Origin: Gp1-AA122 sp036378535
GTDB taxonomy: Bacteria; Acidobacteriota; Terriglobia; Terriglobales; Acidobacteriaceae
Direction of reading: 5' to 3'
DNA: 64,000 nucleotides
Assembly (NCBI GenBank): GCA_036378535.1
Contig: DASUWH010000080.1
Coordinates: forward strand, 1-64,000
The position numbers and the translations under genes were made by a program. The notes under the pieces are model-generated. The model was not told the DNA's origin. It saw only the letters and a list, made by a program, of their open reading frames with translations, and did not search any database. Below are positions 6,359 to 15,534 of the stretch, piece by piece. Within the stretch, counting starts at the first letter, position 1. Each line of letters opens with the position of its first letter.

Positions 6359-9331
6359 TCATTGCAGCTTGGCGTACTCTACTTTGGCCTGCTTCAGAAG
6401 CGGCACGTCCGGGTCGGCATCTTTCCACATAGCGAAGAAGTCCTGATAGGCTGAACGCGCTTTTGCGTTGTCATTTTGCAGGACGTAGGAGCGGGCAAGA
6501 CCTAAGCGCGAAAGAGGATAGAGAGGGTTGGTCGGCTCAATGCCGCGATGACTCAGGATCCTTTGATATTCCGCTGACGCTCTCGCCCCGTCCCGCATCT
6601 GGAGAAACGCTTCCCCACGAATGTAATTCGGCCAGTATTCGGCACCGCCCGGACCAGAACCCAATTCATAAGGAACTGCCGGCTGCAAAACAGAAACGGC
6701 TTGCTCGGCGTGGTTTTCGCGAAGCAGGATCATTGCCTTGGTGACGGGGATATAAACATTCATGAGCAGCGTGTCGGCGGGGAATTCCTTGGCGAGTGCG
6801 TCGAGAATCCTGGCTGCTTGGGCTGTATCTCCCGCGCGCGCCAGATTCTGCGCGGAATACGCTCTTACCGCTCTGGCTTGCGAGGCAGACAGGGCCTGCT
6901 CGGCCTTCTGGCGGGCCCCGGCGAGGTTGCCCAACTCGGCATCGCACATACTGGCATCATTGCGAATGATCCCGACAAACTCGGCCCAGCCGGCATGCTG
7001 GGCCGATGCCGCCGCCCGCTCATGCGCAGCCTCGGAACTCTTGGCCTTACCGAGCGCGCAGTCGATGTTCGCACCTATATCGAAAATAATGGGTTCGTCC
7101 AATTTTCCTGTTGCCCACTCGATTTCGCGCCGCACGGCCGCCATATCCGCGCGTAGAAAAGCGAGATCGATTCGGGTGAAGTGAAGGGAAATCGCGTCAA
7201 TCTTGTTGGCAGCTGCCTGGTCTTGCACCGCCTGGGCTTCGTCATAGCGGTCGAGGCGCTGGTAAATATCGCCGAGGTTCTGGTAGGCAAACACATCTTT
7301 GGGGTCAAGTCGCATCGCCGCCGTGGCGTTGGTCAGCCCTTTTTCAAATTGCCCCACCAGCGCGTAGCGGAGCGCCAGATTATCGAGCGGAACCGAATCG
7401 CGCGGATACGTCTGCTTCCACTGCTCATAAGTGTCGATGGCCTTGCCGATATTGCCGATTGATTCGTAGTAGTGTGCCGCGATGTAGAACTTCTCCCGCT
7501 CGCTGGCGCGATCTTTCAGGTCGAAGGCTTTCTTGAGGTACTGATCGGCGAGCTGCGACTGGGTCAGGTTGCTGTATGCCACCCCCAGGGTGGCATGGGC
7601 CATGGCAAAATTCGGGTCCAACTCAAGAGCGCGTTGCAGGTGCGGAATTGCCAGCGGGTCATTTAACTTCAAGTGCTCGGCCTCACCCAGGCTGAATTCC
7701 TTCAAGGCATCGAGAGATGACGTTGTGGCCTGCTCCAGGGGCGTGGCGAATTGCTGCACCGATGCCAGGGACTCGCCCAGCTTGCGGCGCAGATCGGAGG
7801 CGCTGCCATCGAGCGCCTTGAGCACTCCTTCTTTACTCGCTACCTCGGTTTGTTCGGTTGCCAGCGAATCGCCGGTCTGCGCGTTGGAAGCGGTCAGATT
7901 AATGACATAGTGGCTGCCCAGGCTCGCAATCGAACCGGTGAGCATCGCCTTGACGCCTTCGCGCTGGCAGATTTCACGGGCTACCTCGTTGGTGATGCGC
8001 TCATCGGGCGGACGCCCCATGAACCGCAAGGCTTCGCGGATGGTTGATTCGGGGACAACGTTCAGGTAGGGCGACTGGCCCAGTTGCACTACCAAGGCTT
8101 GCTTCAAAGTGCCGTCGAAGACGCTGTCTCCGGTCGTATTGACGAAGTCAGCGAGCAGAATTGAATCTTTTTCGGTCAATGCTGGGGCGCGACGGGTATA
8201 CAAAAAAGTGACTAGTGCGATGGCGGCGAGCGCAACGACCGCGCTCACCGCGTACCAGGGCTTGTGGTCTCTACGCCGTGCTGTCACCGATCCCGAACTT
8301 GGTGCGGCCACGTTGATCTGCGCCGAAGCGGGAGAGGCTGCCGCAATCGTGGATGCCGACCCGCTGGCCGGGGCCGCCGCGGCCGATGCTGATCCACTGA
8401 TCGGCGGGGTCGCAGGGGAGGAGGGCGGGGTCGCAGTCGCCGCCGGGCTACGTCCCGAATCAATCTCGCGCTTCAGCCGCTTCAGATCAGCGCGCATCTC
8501 CGAGGCGACCTGGTAGCGCAGATCGCGGTCTTTCTCCAGGGCTTTATTGATGATGCGTTCCAGTTCGGCGGGCAGCGTGGGATTCAAGCGCACCGGGGCC
8601 GTGGGCGCGCGATTCAGAATCGAGTCGAAAATTACCGCAGAGGTGTTTCCCGTGAACGGCTGCCGGCCCGTGGCCATCTCGTAGATCACGGCTCCAAAGG
8701 AGAACAGGTCAGTGCGCACGTCCAAATCTTCGCCCCGAGCTTGCTCAGGCGACATGTAGGCGACGGTGCCGACCGTACTCCCTGGGCTGGTCAGATGCGC
8801 CTCGTCGACCATCGCCGTGGGAACCGAGGCGCCTATTGCCTCTGGTTGAGCCAGGGGCTTGCCAGTCAGCTTGGCTAGACCAAAGTCCAGAATCTTGGCT
8901 TGGCCGCGCTTGGTGATAAATAAGTTCGCCGGCTTTAAATCGCGGTGAATGATGCCGGCAGTGTGCGCCATATCAAGTGCATCGGCTATCTGCGCGCCAA
9001 TCTCCAGAAGTTGCTCGATGGACATGGGCCGGCCCTCGATGCGGTATTTGAGCGTCTGGCCCTCGAGATACTCCATCACGATGTAATGGCGGCCAGTCTC
9101 CTCGCCAATGTCGTAGATCGTGCAGATGCTGGGATGATTCAGAGCCGAAGCCGCACGCGCCTCGCGCTGAAATCGCTCGCGCGCCTGGGGATCGCGTTCC
9201 AGATCGTCGGGCAGGAACTTCAAGGCCACGCGCCGTCCCAGGCGCAGATCTTCCGCCTCATAGACGACGCCCATTCCGCCGCCGCCCAGCTTGTTCAGAA
9301 TGCGGTAATGAGAAATGGTCTGGCCGATCAT
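6359..9331 (-). CDS. Ser/Thr protein kinase with C-terminal TPR repeats
   Basis: A membrane-anchored Hanks-type kinase. From the start I chose (MIGQTISHYRI): glycine loop at 15-21 (LGGGGMG), catalytic Lys38 (VALKFL), HRDLKPAN with Asp131, DFG at 149-151 and the MSPEQARGE segment, so the kinase looks active. An Ala/Ser/Pro-rich linker and one transmembrane helix (WYAVSAVVALAAIALVTFLY, about residues 355-375) follow, then a long extracytoplasmic region with a FlgO/adenylate-cyclase-like beta segment and many TPRs. This architecture is common in Acidobacteria; targets are unknown. Alternative starts are ATG 9352 and GTG 9439; none has a strong ribosome-binding site. Confidence 0.9.
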   Translation of the reverse strand: MIGQTISHYRILNKLGGGGMGVVYEAEDLRLGRRVALKFLPDDLERDPQARERFQREARAASALNHPSICTIYDIGEETGRHYIVMEYLEGQTLKYRIEGRPMSIEQLLEIGAQIADALDMAHTAGIIHRDLKPANLFITKRGQAKILDFGLAKLTGKPLAQPEAIGASVPTAMVDEAHLTSPGSTVGTVAYMSPEQARGEDLDVRTDLFSFGAVIYEMATGRQPFTGNTSAVIFDSILNRAPTAPVRLNPTLPAELERIINKALEKDRDLRYQVASEMRADLKRLKREIDSGRSPAATATPPSSPATPPISGSASAAAAPASGSASTIAAASPASAQINVAAPSSGSVTARRRDHKPWYAVSAVVALAAIALVTFLYTRRAPALTEKDSILLADFVNTTGDSVFDGTLKQALVVQLGQSPYLNVVPESTIREALRFMGRPPDERITNEVAREICQREGVKAMLTGSIASLGSHYVINLTASNAQTGDSLATEQTEVASKEGVLKALDGSASDLRRKLGESLASVQQFATPLEQATTSSLDALKEFSLGEAEHLKLNDPLAIPHLQRALELDPNFAMAHATLGVAYSNLTQSQLADQYLKKAFDLKDRASEREKFYIAAHYYESIGNIGKAIDTYEQWKQTYPRDSVPLDNLALRYALVGQFEKGLTNATAAMRLDPKDVFAYQNLGDIYQRLDRYDEAQAVQDQAAANKIDAISLHFTRIDLAFLRADMAAVRREIEWATGKLDEPIIFDIGANIDCALGKAKSSEAAHERAAASAQHAGWAEFVGIIRNDASMCDAELGNLAGARQKAEQALSASQARAVRAYSAQNLARAGDTAQAARILDALAKEFPADTLLMNVYIPVTKAMILLRENHAEQAVSVLQPAVPYELGSGPGGAEYWPNYIRGEAFLQMRDGARASAEYQRILSHRGIEPTNPLYPLSRLGLARSYVLQNDNAKARSAYQDFFAMWKDADPDVPLLKQAKVEYAKLQ

Positions 9332-9433
9332 GCTTTGGGGAAGTCCGGCCATGTTAGGTCGGAGAGAGGGACAAGTCAATGAAACTTGCGGACCTATACC
9401 TCGCGATTCTGTGGGTTTAATTCGTTGGATCCA

Positions 9434-9451
9434 CCGCACCCGGGGGTGCGG
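9434..9451. other. GC-rich hairpin between two minus-strand genes
   Basis: CCGCACC-CGGG-GGTGCGG is a perfect 7-bp stem with a 4-nt loop, 28 nt downstream of the stop of the 9480-9860 gene and upstream of the kinase. No T-run follows, so it is not a canonical intrinsic terminator; it could attenuate or stabilise the transcript. If the kinase used the GTG at 9439 the hairpin would overlap its start. Confidence 0.4.
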
Positions 9452-9479
9452 TCAGGCGCAGCCTCTGACGTGTATTTGG

Positions 9480-9860
9480 CTAATCTATGTTGGCAATCGC
9501 CTTCACCAGAGCCTCTACTGGAGAGCCAGCGGCAGGGACGAAGTAGCCGGCCAGGCCGCCCCCGGGTTTTTTGCCGTACACCGCCATTTCATTGGCATTC
9601 GGCCCTTCCGCATCGGTGATGAAGTTGTATCCACCGTAACTGGAGGCCGGCCACGCCGCGGGTATCGAGCTCAGTGCGGTCTTCAACTTTTTGAATTTGG
9701 CTTCCGGAGCCTTGAAGACGCGTACATAAACCTGCTCCAAACCTTGCCCTAACAACCAGCACTCGCCGTTCTTCAGGATCAGACAATGGGTGAAGAAGTC
9801 GTCGTCCCCGCGAAACCAGTTGCCGTAGCGCGCGATCACACCTTTCCCGAGGTTGGCCAT
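9480..9860 (-). CDS. Small hypothetical protein
   Basis: 126 residues beginning MANLGKGVIARYGNWFRGDD; an AGGAG ribosome-binding site sits 6 nt before the ATG at 9860, so the longer 144-codon frame is not used. No signal peptide or membrane segment. The protein has a Trp/Tyr-rich N-terminal half (WFRGDDDFF, GECWLLGQG) and a Gly/Pro-rich stretch YGKKPGGGLAGYF. I do not recognise a family. Its neighbour at 9946-10434 is also a small unknown on the same strand with a strong ribosome-binding site, and the two are probably cotranscribed. Confidence 0.65.
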   Translation of the reverse strand: MANLGKGVIARYGNWFRGDDDFFTHCLILKNGECWLLGQGLEQVYVRVFKAPEAKFKKLKTALSSIPAAWPASSYGGYNFITDAEGPNANEMAVYGKKPGGGLAGYFVPAAGSPVEALVKAIANID

Positions 9861-9945
9861 TTTTGTCTCCTGCGATGAAAGAACTGTCTTAGTGCACCTT
9901 CTAGGCGGCAGCACCGTTATAGATCTGGAGAGCTGGCAATGTTGT

Positions 9946-10434
9946 TCACGACGCCCCTACGAGTTGCATCGCGATCACATAGCCCGCGTTATCGGAGGCA
10001 TTATCGGAATAGAACAAAATGTTCTTGCCCCCATTTCCGTCAAACTCCTTGAAGTACTCCACATGGAAACTCAGATTCGACGGGAGGCCGTTCAGAAATG
10101 CTCCGCTGAGTGACACCTTTCCGCTGTTCAGGTCGAAGGAAAATGTGCACGCGACCTGCTGAACGCTGGGGGTGCTGCCACTGAAATCATCAAAGTAGGC
10201 GACGGGAGCGCCTGTGTCGCCAGACGGCTGGCCGTTCAGGATTCCCCGTCGACCCTTGGCTGTGAACGGAGTGCAATCCCCTAGAGCAAGAAAGGCATCA
10301 CTCGGAGCGCCCTGACGGGACAGGGAGAATCCGATGTTTTCCCCACCGTCAATACCGGGATTCTTTCCCCAAGCAGTAAGTGTCTCAAGAGCCTTTTCAG
10401 TCAAAGCGTGTTCGTGTTTTTCGGTAACCGGCAT
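9946..10434 (-). CDS. Hypothetical protein
   Basis: 162 residues from the ATG at 10434, chosen because GGGGAGG lies 5 nt upstream; the frame's earlier Met has none. The N-terminus is charged and His-rich (MPVTEKHEHALTEKALE). The rest looks like a beta-rich domain (VACTFSFDLNSGKVSLSGAF, LSFHVEYFKEFDGNGGKN), without signal peptide or membrane helix. The C-terminal half recalls small beta-sandwich domains, but I cannot assign a family. Function unknown. Confidence 0.65.
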   Translation of the reverse strand: MPVTEKHEHALTEKALETLTAWGKNPGIDGGENIGFSLSRQGAPSDAFLALGDCTPFTAKGRRGILNGQPSGDTGAPVAYFDDFSGSTPSVQQVACTFSFDLNSGKVSLSGAFLNGLPSNLSFHVEYFKEFDGNGGKNILFYSDNASDNAGYVIAMQLVGAS

Positions 10435-10648
10435 AGCGGCCTCCCCGCAGATTGGAATCTGCACGTAGCTCCATGGTTAGCACGTTCGGTGCCATGATCG
10501 TTTTGATAGCCAGAGTACATAGAGAGCGCGTAACTCTTGGCTTATGGCGACTTAGCTAGCTCCAGGTATTGATCGATTCGCAGAAACTATCTAACTGGAT
10601 AGACCAGGAGTTACGTCCAGGATAGGTTGGGACTAGTCCTCGTTAGGA

Positions 10649-12322
10649 TTATTGGACCAGCACTTTGAGATTGTACTTGCCACTTCGCTGGACATCAATC
10701 GACTCGGCATTCTGCAGGTAAGGTTTGAGCACAGCGGGATTCATCCACTCCAGATCCCAGCCATTGCGAATTGCGAGCAATGTATAGTGCCCGGGCACGA
10801 CAGAGGGCAGAGTAAACGTGCCGTCGCTATCACTCTGGTCGCGGCGAATGAGAATTTCGTTGTTAGCCGCATCAGCAGGCATGAGCAGGATCATAGCGCC
10901 GGCGATAGGCTTGTCGTCGCCGGAAACGGCCATACCCTCAATGCGGGCGAACCCCTGCGCGACCACAATCGATAGCCGTATAAGGGTAGAGCCTTGAATC
11001 TGGATCGTCCTTCCGCTGACACTGGCTCCGGTGCCCGAGACCGATACCACGAACATATTGTCCGTGTTGAGGGCAATCTCATAGCTCCCCGGAGGAATCT
11101 CGGCGTGAGCGTCAAACTGAAATTGCCCGTTCGGGGTGATGCGGGCCATCGCGATTTGTCCAGAGTTGCTTCTCAACATAACGCCGGCACCTGGCGGGAG
11201 TCTAGATTCGCCTTGCGTTCTTACACTGCCTGAAATGATTCGACTCTGATCGCCCGCGCCCGGATCGATGTCGATGTCACTTTGTAAGTCAACATCCTGC
11301 GTGTAAGTGGTCGCTTCCCTTCCCGGAAAGACGATCTGTAGCCGGTACTGGCCGGGTGGAAGGCCAGACACATCCACTTCGCCCGGCTTGTTCATGGTTG
11401 TCTGCAGTGGGATCGGAAGTCTTAAGTCGACACCCTGAGAAGCTTCCGGAGTGGCCACCACGCTGCATCCCTCCGTAGCGTTTGGTTTGGGCGTGCGGAC
11501 ATGGATATGCAGCGAGCGTACGGGCGTGACAGAAAAATCTGCGCTGACGTGATCGCCGGCAGCCAGAGTAAGGGGCGTTGCCTGGCTAAGGTCGGTAGCG
11601 CCAGGGTAATACGTGATCGGGTAAGTCACGTCACGAGGAACGTTCGGTTCCGCAGTCTGACCAGCGCCGCCATCAGAACTGTTGGCAAATGCCGTGAAGG
11701 GCGCGTACCAGGGGCGAGCCGAGAGCACGACAAAATACGTTCCCGGCGCAAGAGAACCGAAGCGGTACTGGCCGCGATCGTCGGTCGTCGTCTGATCGGC
11801 TTGGCGGACGCTTCGTTTTCCTCCCTGCAGGCGATTTTTAAGGAGAAGCACCTGAGCCTCGCGCACTGGCTCATTCTGTTCGTCGACCACCTGGCCGGAA
11901 ATAACCGCAGCAGGATGGATGCGGAACAGGAGGTTCTCTGCCGAAACCCCCGGGCCGACCACAATGGCACTCGAATACATCTCGTGCGCCTCAAACGCCT
12001 GCATCATGAAACCAGGCTTGGCAGCGCCAAGCGCATATTTGCCGGCGGGCACGTTGTCAAACAGGAAATGGCCATCGGGCCCGGTCATGACCACTTCGCG
12101 ATCTTCTATCTGTTGCGGGAGCGAAAGGAACACCCGTACTTGCGCCAAGGCCTGTCCGCTGACGCTGTTCACGACGGTTCCGCTGATGCGAAACCTGTTT
12201 GCGGTGGGAACTGCTTGCTGCGCAAACCCACATAGGCAGAACAGCAACATCAAGGCTATCCGCCCCTGCCGAAAAGCTGTGCAGAGTATCGCAACCGCCG
12301 GAATTTTGCCTGCGCGTCTCAT
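10649..12322 (-). CDS. Secreted carboxypeptidase-regulatory-like domain protein
   Basis: A 557-residue exported protein with an N-terminal hydrophobic signal (IALMLLFCLCGFAQQ, residues about 22-36) and at least two carboxypeptidase regulatory-like (Ig-fold) units: residues about 44-115 (ISGTVVNSVSGQALAQVRV...GPDGHFLFDNVPAGKYAL) and 140-200 (ISGQVVDEQNEPVREAQV...DDRGQYRFGSLAPGTYFV), with a further one near the C-terminus (DGTFTLPSVVPGHYTLLA). No peptidase domain is present. Such proteins are abundant in Acidobacteria; a role in surface binding is only inferred. Its ATG overlaps the stop of the upstream paralogue by 4 nt (ATGA), so the two are translationally coupled. Confidence 0.85.
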   Translation of the reverse strand: MRRAGKIPAVAILCTAFRQGRIALMLLFCLCGFAQQAVPTANRFRISGTVVNSVSGQALAQVRVFLSLPQQIEDREVVMTGPDGHFLFDNVPAGKYALGAAKPGFMMQAFEAHEMYSSAIVVGPGVSAENLLFRIHPAAVISGQVVDEQNEPVREAQVLLLKNRLQGGKRSVRQADQTTTDDRGQYRFGSLAPGTYFVVLSARPWYAPFTAFANSSDGGAGQTAEPNVPRDVTYPITYYPGATDLSQATPLTLAAGDHVSADFSVTPVRSLHIHVRTPKPNATEGCSVVATPEASQGVDLRLPIPLQTTMNKPGEVDVSGLPPGQYRLQIVFPGREATTYTQDVDLQSDIDIDPGAGDQSRIISGSVRTQGESRLPPGAGVMLRSNSGQIAMARITPNGQFQFDAHAEIPPGSYEIALNTDNMFVVSVSGTGASVSGRTIQIQGSTLIRLSIVVAQGFARIEGMAVSGDDKPIAGAMILLMPADAANNEILIRRDQSDSDGTFTLPSVVPGHYTLLAIRNGWDLEWMNPAVLKPYLQNAESIDVQRSGKYNLKVLVQ

Positions 12323-13923
12323 TTCAAAGTTCGAATCAGGTTCGCGCTCACCCGGCTTTCAGAATTTGCGGCAACACTGACATGCGTGGCGTTACTCAGA
12401 TAACTGCTCAACACCTCGGGATTGGCGTACTCGATCCCATCCAGGCGGTCGAATGCGAGCACTAGATAATCGCCGGGGGCAAGCTTTGTCGACTGGAACT
12501 GTCCGCTCGTTCCAACCACTACGGTCTTAATCTGCCTGGGAGCGCGATCCGGAACGATCACCACAGTACCCTTGGCGGGTCGCCCGTCTCCCATCACGAT
12601 GCCCGCGAGAATTCCACCATCGTCGCGCAACGAAATCCTGATTGGGGCTACCGATCCTTGCCCTACTGTCAGATTGTCGCGCAATAGATCTGTGCCGCCG
12701 CACTGGGCCGAATCCACAAAAAAATCGCCACTGATCGGCGTGATCTCCACCGCATAAACTCCGGGTTCAACGGCACTCATAGGGTTGGCAGCCGTGCGGT
12801 CGGTGAAGCCGTATTCGGAAGCTGGAACCTTCATACTTTGGCTCAGCAAGCGCAGACTCACCTGCTCGCCTCGCTGCCTGCCGGAGCTCGGTTGGGGACG
12901 ACTGCTCTGCACGCTGACCTCGACCTGAAGCGGCGGCACCGGCAGCAGTCCCAAATTCACACCCGTCACATCGGATTGCACCGTGATTGGAATCTCGCCG
13001 CGATAGGAGCCCCGCGGGGTATCAACACTGGCGCGAATTATGTAGGATCCGCCCGGTACCTTCGCCCTGAAGTTATTTCCCGGTTGTTCTCCGACCGGCG
13101 TGATCGTCGTGTTAGTGGCCGGCGACACAATTTGCACACGCGGCCAGATCTCGTCGGCATCTTCGTCAGCAGGTAGACCGACAATTGTTCCCGAGACCCG
13201 AAACACAGGCTCAGGACTGAGCGAGAAGTCAGCTTCGACCTGTTGTCCAGGCGCGACATCGATGGGCGCTGCTGAGGCGAGATCATTCACGCCGGGATAA
13301 AACATCGGCCGGTACGCGGCTTCGCGGGCGCGCTGTCCCGGCGCCCCTATCCAGGTGGGCTGCGCACGCGGCCCTGCCTGGAGGTAGAATCGTCCCGGCT
13401 TGAGACCGGCAATCCGGAATTCTCCGTCTTCATTCGTCTGGGTGCTGTTCATCAGGTCCCATCGCTTCCGGCCATCCATGATGTGCGAGTAAAACACCTG
13501 CACGGTAAGAAAGCCGATCGGCTCACCATCTGGTTTTTGTGCGCGGCCGAAGACGATCCCTTCCGGAACGAGCTTAAGCACCACCGGAGGAACATCAGCG
13601 CCCACTCGCACGATCGGCTGCGGCAGGTTGGGATCGACGTCCAGGGGGTCGAGAAAACCGGGCTTGCGGGTAGAGAGGCCGACCAGGCCGGCGTTTAAGC
13701 GATCGAATTCGAATCGCCCCCCGGTATCGGTGAACGCTGATTCCGCCAGTTCTCCCGAAAGCTGCACCAGGGCGTGTGCGATCGGCTCACCCGTAACGGA
13801 GTTCTGAACCGTTCCGCTCAAACTGTATGCGGTCGCTGGATTAGCCGCCGCATTCGAAGCAAGTTGGGCAGCCTGCGACAGGTTGGGAAGAAGCAGCAAC
13901 GCAATCAACAGCCTCAAACTCAT
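12319..13923 (-). CDS. Secreted carboxypeptidase-regulatory-like domain protein
   Basis: 534 residues from the ATG at 13923, which gives a clean signal peptide (MSLRLLIALLLLPNLSQAA); the 33-codon extension to 14022 is not typical. Regulatory-like units are visible at about residues 35-100 (LSGTVQNSVTGEPIAHALVQL...GGRFEFDRL) and 125-190 (EDGEFRIAGLKPGRFYLQ), with a late unit near 455-500. Organisation and length parallel the next gene (10649-12322), so they are tandem paralogues. Both end in a domain with similar wording (LAPGDYLVLAFDRLDGIEYANPEVL here, VPGHYTLLAIRNGWDLEWMNPAVL in the neighbour). No enzymatic motif. Confidence 0.85.
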   Translation of the reverse strand: MSLRLLIALLLLPNLSQAAQLASNAAANPATAYSLSGTVQNSVTGEPIAHALVQLSGELAESAFTDTGGRFEFDRLNAGLVGLSTRKPGFLDPLDVDPNLPQPIVRVGADVPPVVLKLVPEGIVFGRAQKPDGEPIGFLTVQVFYSHIMDGRKRWDLMNSTQTNEDGEFRIAGLKPGRFYLQAGPRAQPTWIGAPGQRAREAAYRPMFYPGVNDLASAAPIDVAPGQQVEADFSLSPEPVFRVSGTIVGLPADEDADEIWPRVQIVSPATNTTITPVGEQPGNNFRAKVPGGSYIIRASVDTPRGSYRGEIPITVQSDVTGVNLGLLPVPPLQVEVSVQSSRPQPSSGRQRGEQVSLRLLSQSMKVPASEYGFTDRTAANPMSAVEPGVYAVEITPISGDFFVDSAQCGGTDLLRDNLTVGQGSVAPIRISLRDDGGILAGIVMGDGRPAKGTVVIVPDRAPRQIKTVVVGTSGQFQSTKLAPGDYLVLAFDRLDGIEYANPEVLSSYLSNATHVSVAANSESRVSANLIRTLK

Positions 13924-14162
13924 GTGTATGCACTGAATGAAATACAACAAGGGCGCCTCGAAGGCGTGCTGCGCTGGGAGCTTGCCCTGGTCGAGCAGGG
14001 CCTGCGCAACACTCTTTGCCATTATCCCCCGTGAAAGTCGCCTACAGCTACTTAGACACCACCATTTCCTGCTTTGTTGCCCGTTACCGGCGGCTACCGC
14101 GGCGGGTCTTCTGCGCGGCGCTTCCGGAAAGAAGCATGTCTGCTTCTGATATTCTCAGGGCC

Positions 14163-14852
14163 ATGCCTCACCACATCGGCATCGTCGGATGCAGCGCCGA
14201 GGGAGCGGCCCTCTGCTATCGGACGATTTGCCTCGAAGGCAGCGGGCTGATGGGGAAGCATGCGCATCCGGAAGTGTCGATGCACACGCATCCGCTTTCC
14301 GAATATGTGCCGTTGCTGCAAAGTGGAGATTGGGCGGGAGTCGCGAGCCTGATGCTGTCGTCCGCGGACAAACTGGCAAAGGCGGGAGTCGATTTCATGA
14401 TCTGTCCCGACAACACAATTCACCAGGCCTTTGATTTGGTGGAGCACCGCTCTCCGCGGCCCTGGCTGCACATTGCCCAGGAAGTCGCCAGCGAAGCCCG
14501 GCATTGTCACTATAAGAGGCTGGCCGTGCTCGGTACCCGTTACCTGATGGAAGGACCGGTGTATCCGGAAAAGCTAAAGGCGGCCGGCCTGGACTACCGC
14601 ATGCCGGGGCCGAAAGAGCGGCAGCGGATCAACGAAATCATTTTCGACGAGCTGGTCAATGCGCAGTTCACTTCGCGCTCGCTGGCATATTTCACGGAAG
14701 TGATACGGGCTATGAAAGACGACGGCTGCGATGCTGTAGTGCTGGGATGCACCGAAATTCCGCTGCTGGTTACGGAAGAGAACTCGCCATTGCCCATTCT
14801 CGATTCCACCCGCCTCCTGGCGCGAGCCGCACTGCGTAAAGCGCTGAGTTGA
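14163..14852 (+). CDS. Aspartate/glutamate racemase family protein
   Basis: 229 residues from the ATG at 14163, which gives the canonical MPHHIGIVGCSAEGAALCYR start; the longer frame to 14016 overlaps the divergent gene and has no family content. PLP-independent racemases use two cysteines as acid/base. Here Cys81 is in ICPDNTIH and Cys196 in LGCTEIP, so both are present, though the first motif is CPDNT rather than the common C-x-N-T. Substrate (Asp, Glu or another amino acid) cannot be told. Cytoplasmic, monocistronic, followed closely by the ACT-domain gene on the same strand. Confidence 0.85.
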   Translation: MPHHIGIVGCSAEGAALCYRTICLEGSGLMGKHAHPEVSMHTHPLSEYVPLLQSGDWAGVASLMLSSADKLAKAGVDFMICPDNTIHQAFDLVEHRSPRPWLHIAQEVASEARHCHYKRLAVLGTRYLMEGPVYPEKLKAAGLDYRMPGPKERQRINEIIFDELVNAQFTSRSLAYFTEVIRAMKDDGCDAVVLGCTEIPLLVTEENSPLPILDSTRLLARAALRKALS

Positions 14853-14904
14853 GCTCTCAGTCATCAGCTGTTCGCTTTAGGTTCAACTTCCGGAGAATGC
14901 CCCC

Positions 14905-15360
14905 GTGGAGAAAAGGACATTACGGTATTCACTATTGCCTGGGCGGTATGCCATCTGTAGACTGCCACCCGACTCGCCTCTTCCCGAGTGGGCAATTCGG
15001 CAGGATGAGTTCTGCTCGATCACTCGAACCTCTGATGAGCTCTCGATTGTCTGCCGAGAAAACTGGGTCGCGGCGGACGTGAATGCAGAGAGGGGATGGG
15101 TGTGCCTCAAGCTGCAAGGCCCTTTTGCCTTCTCGGAAACTGGAATTCTCAGCGCCTTCCTAAACCCACTAGCACAGCACGAAATCGGGATCTTCGCGAT
15201 CTCCACCTTCGATACCGACTATGTGCTGATCAAGGAAAAGGACTGGAAGAAAGCTTCGGAGGTCCTGAGCGCGGCGGGGCACGAAGTAGTAGTCAGGAGT
15301 CAGGAGTCAGTAATCCCTTGCATCCATAGGAATCCTTTGTTCAGTACAAGGTCTCTCTAA
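14905..15360 (+). CDS. ACT-domain protein
   Basis: 151 residues from a GTG at 14905. The fold pattern matches the double-ACT family (Pfam ACT_7 type): the first half has YSLLPGRYAICRLPPDSPLPEW and SDELSIVC, the second GPFAFSETGILSAFLNPLAQ, IGIFAISTFDTDYVLI and DWKKASEVLSAAGHEV. ACT domains bind amino acids; a ligand cannot be named. The last 20 or so residues come from a short tandem (GTCAGGA repeated at about 15292-15312), so the natural C-terminus has probably been replaced by repeat sequence. Follows the racemase by 52 nt and may be cotranscribed. Confidence 0.75.
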   Translation: MEKRTLRYSLLPGRYAICRLPPDSPLPEWAIRQDEFCSITRTSDELSIVCRENWVAADVNAERGWVCLKLQGPFAFSETGILSAFLNPLAQHEIGIFAISTFDTDYVLIKEKDWKKASEVLSAAGHEVVVRSQESVIPCIHRNPLFSTRSL

Positions 15361-15377
15361 TTGGGAACCGCTGATGA

Positions 15378-15405
15378 TTGACTGCCGAGCCTGTTACACT
15401 ACATA
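15378..15405 (+). promoter_or_regulatory. Possible sigma70 promoter for radical SAM gene
   Basis: TTGACT (15378-15383), a 16-bp spacer and TACATA (15400-15405) about 130 nt upstream of the radical SAM start. The -10 overlaps the left arm of a hairpin (TACATaTTCCC...GGGAATGTA, about 15400-15428). Found by eye only. Confidence 0.3.
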
Positions 15406-15534
15406 TTCCCTTAGATGTGGGAATGTAGGCCGACCCGCCTGCGTCACCGTTCGGCATCGGATTATCGCCGAAAAATGATTTGCCGGCACTGTCCGTACGC
15501 CTCTGTGCTGCAATAAAGGGATCGACAAGAGCCC

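Noticed and set aside
11501..12235. 244-codon plus-strand frame opposite the carboxypeptidase-like gene
   Set aside because: No signal, motif or ribosome-binding site; the minus-strand gene has a signal peptide and domain repeats.
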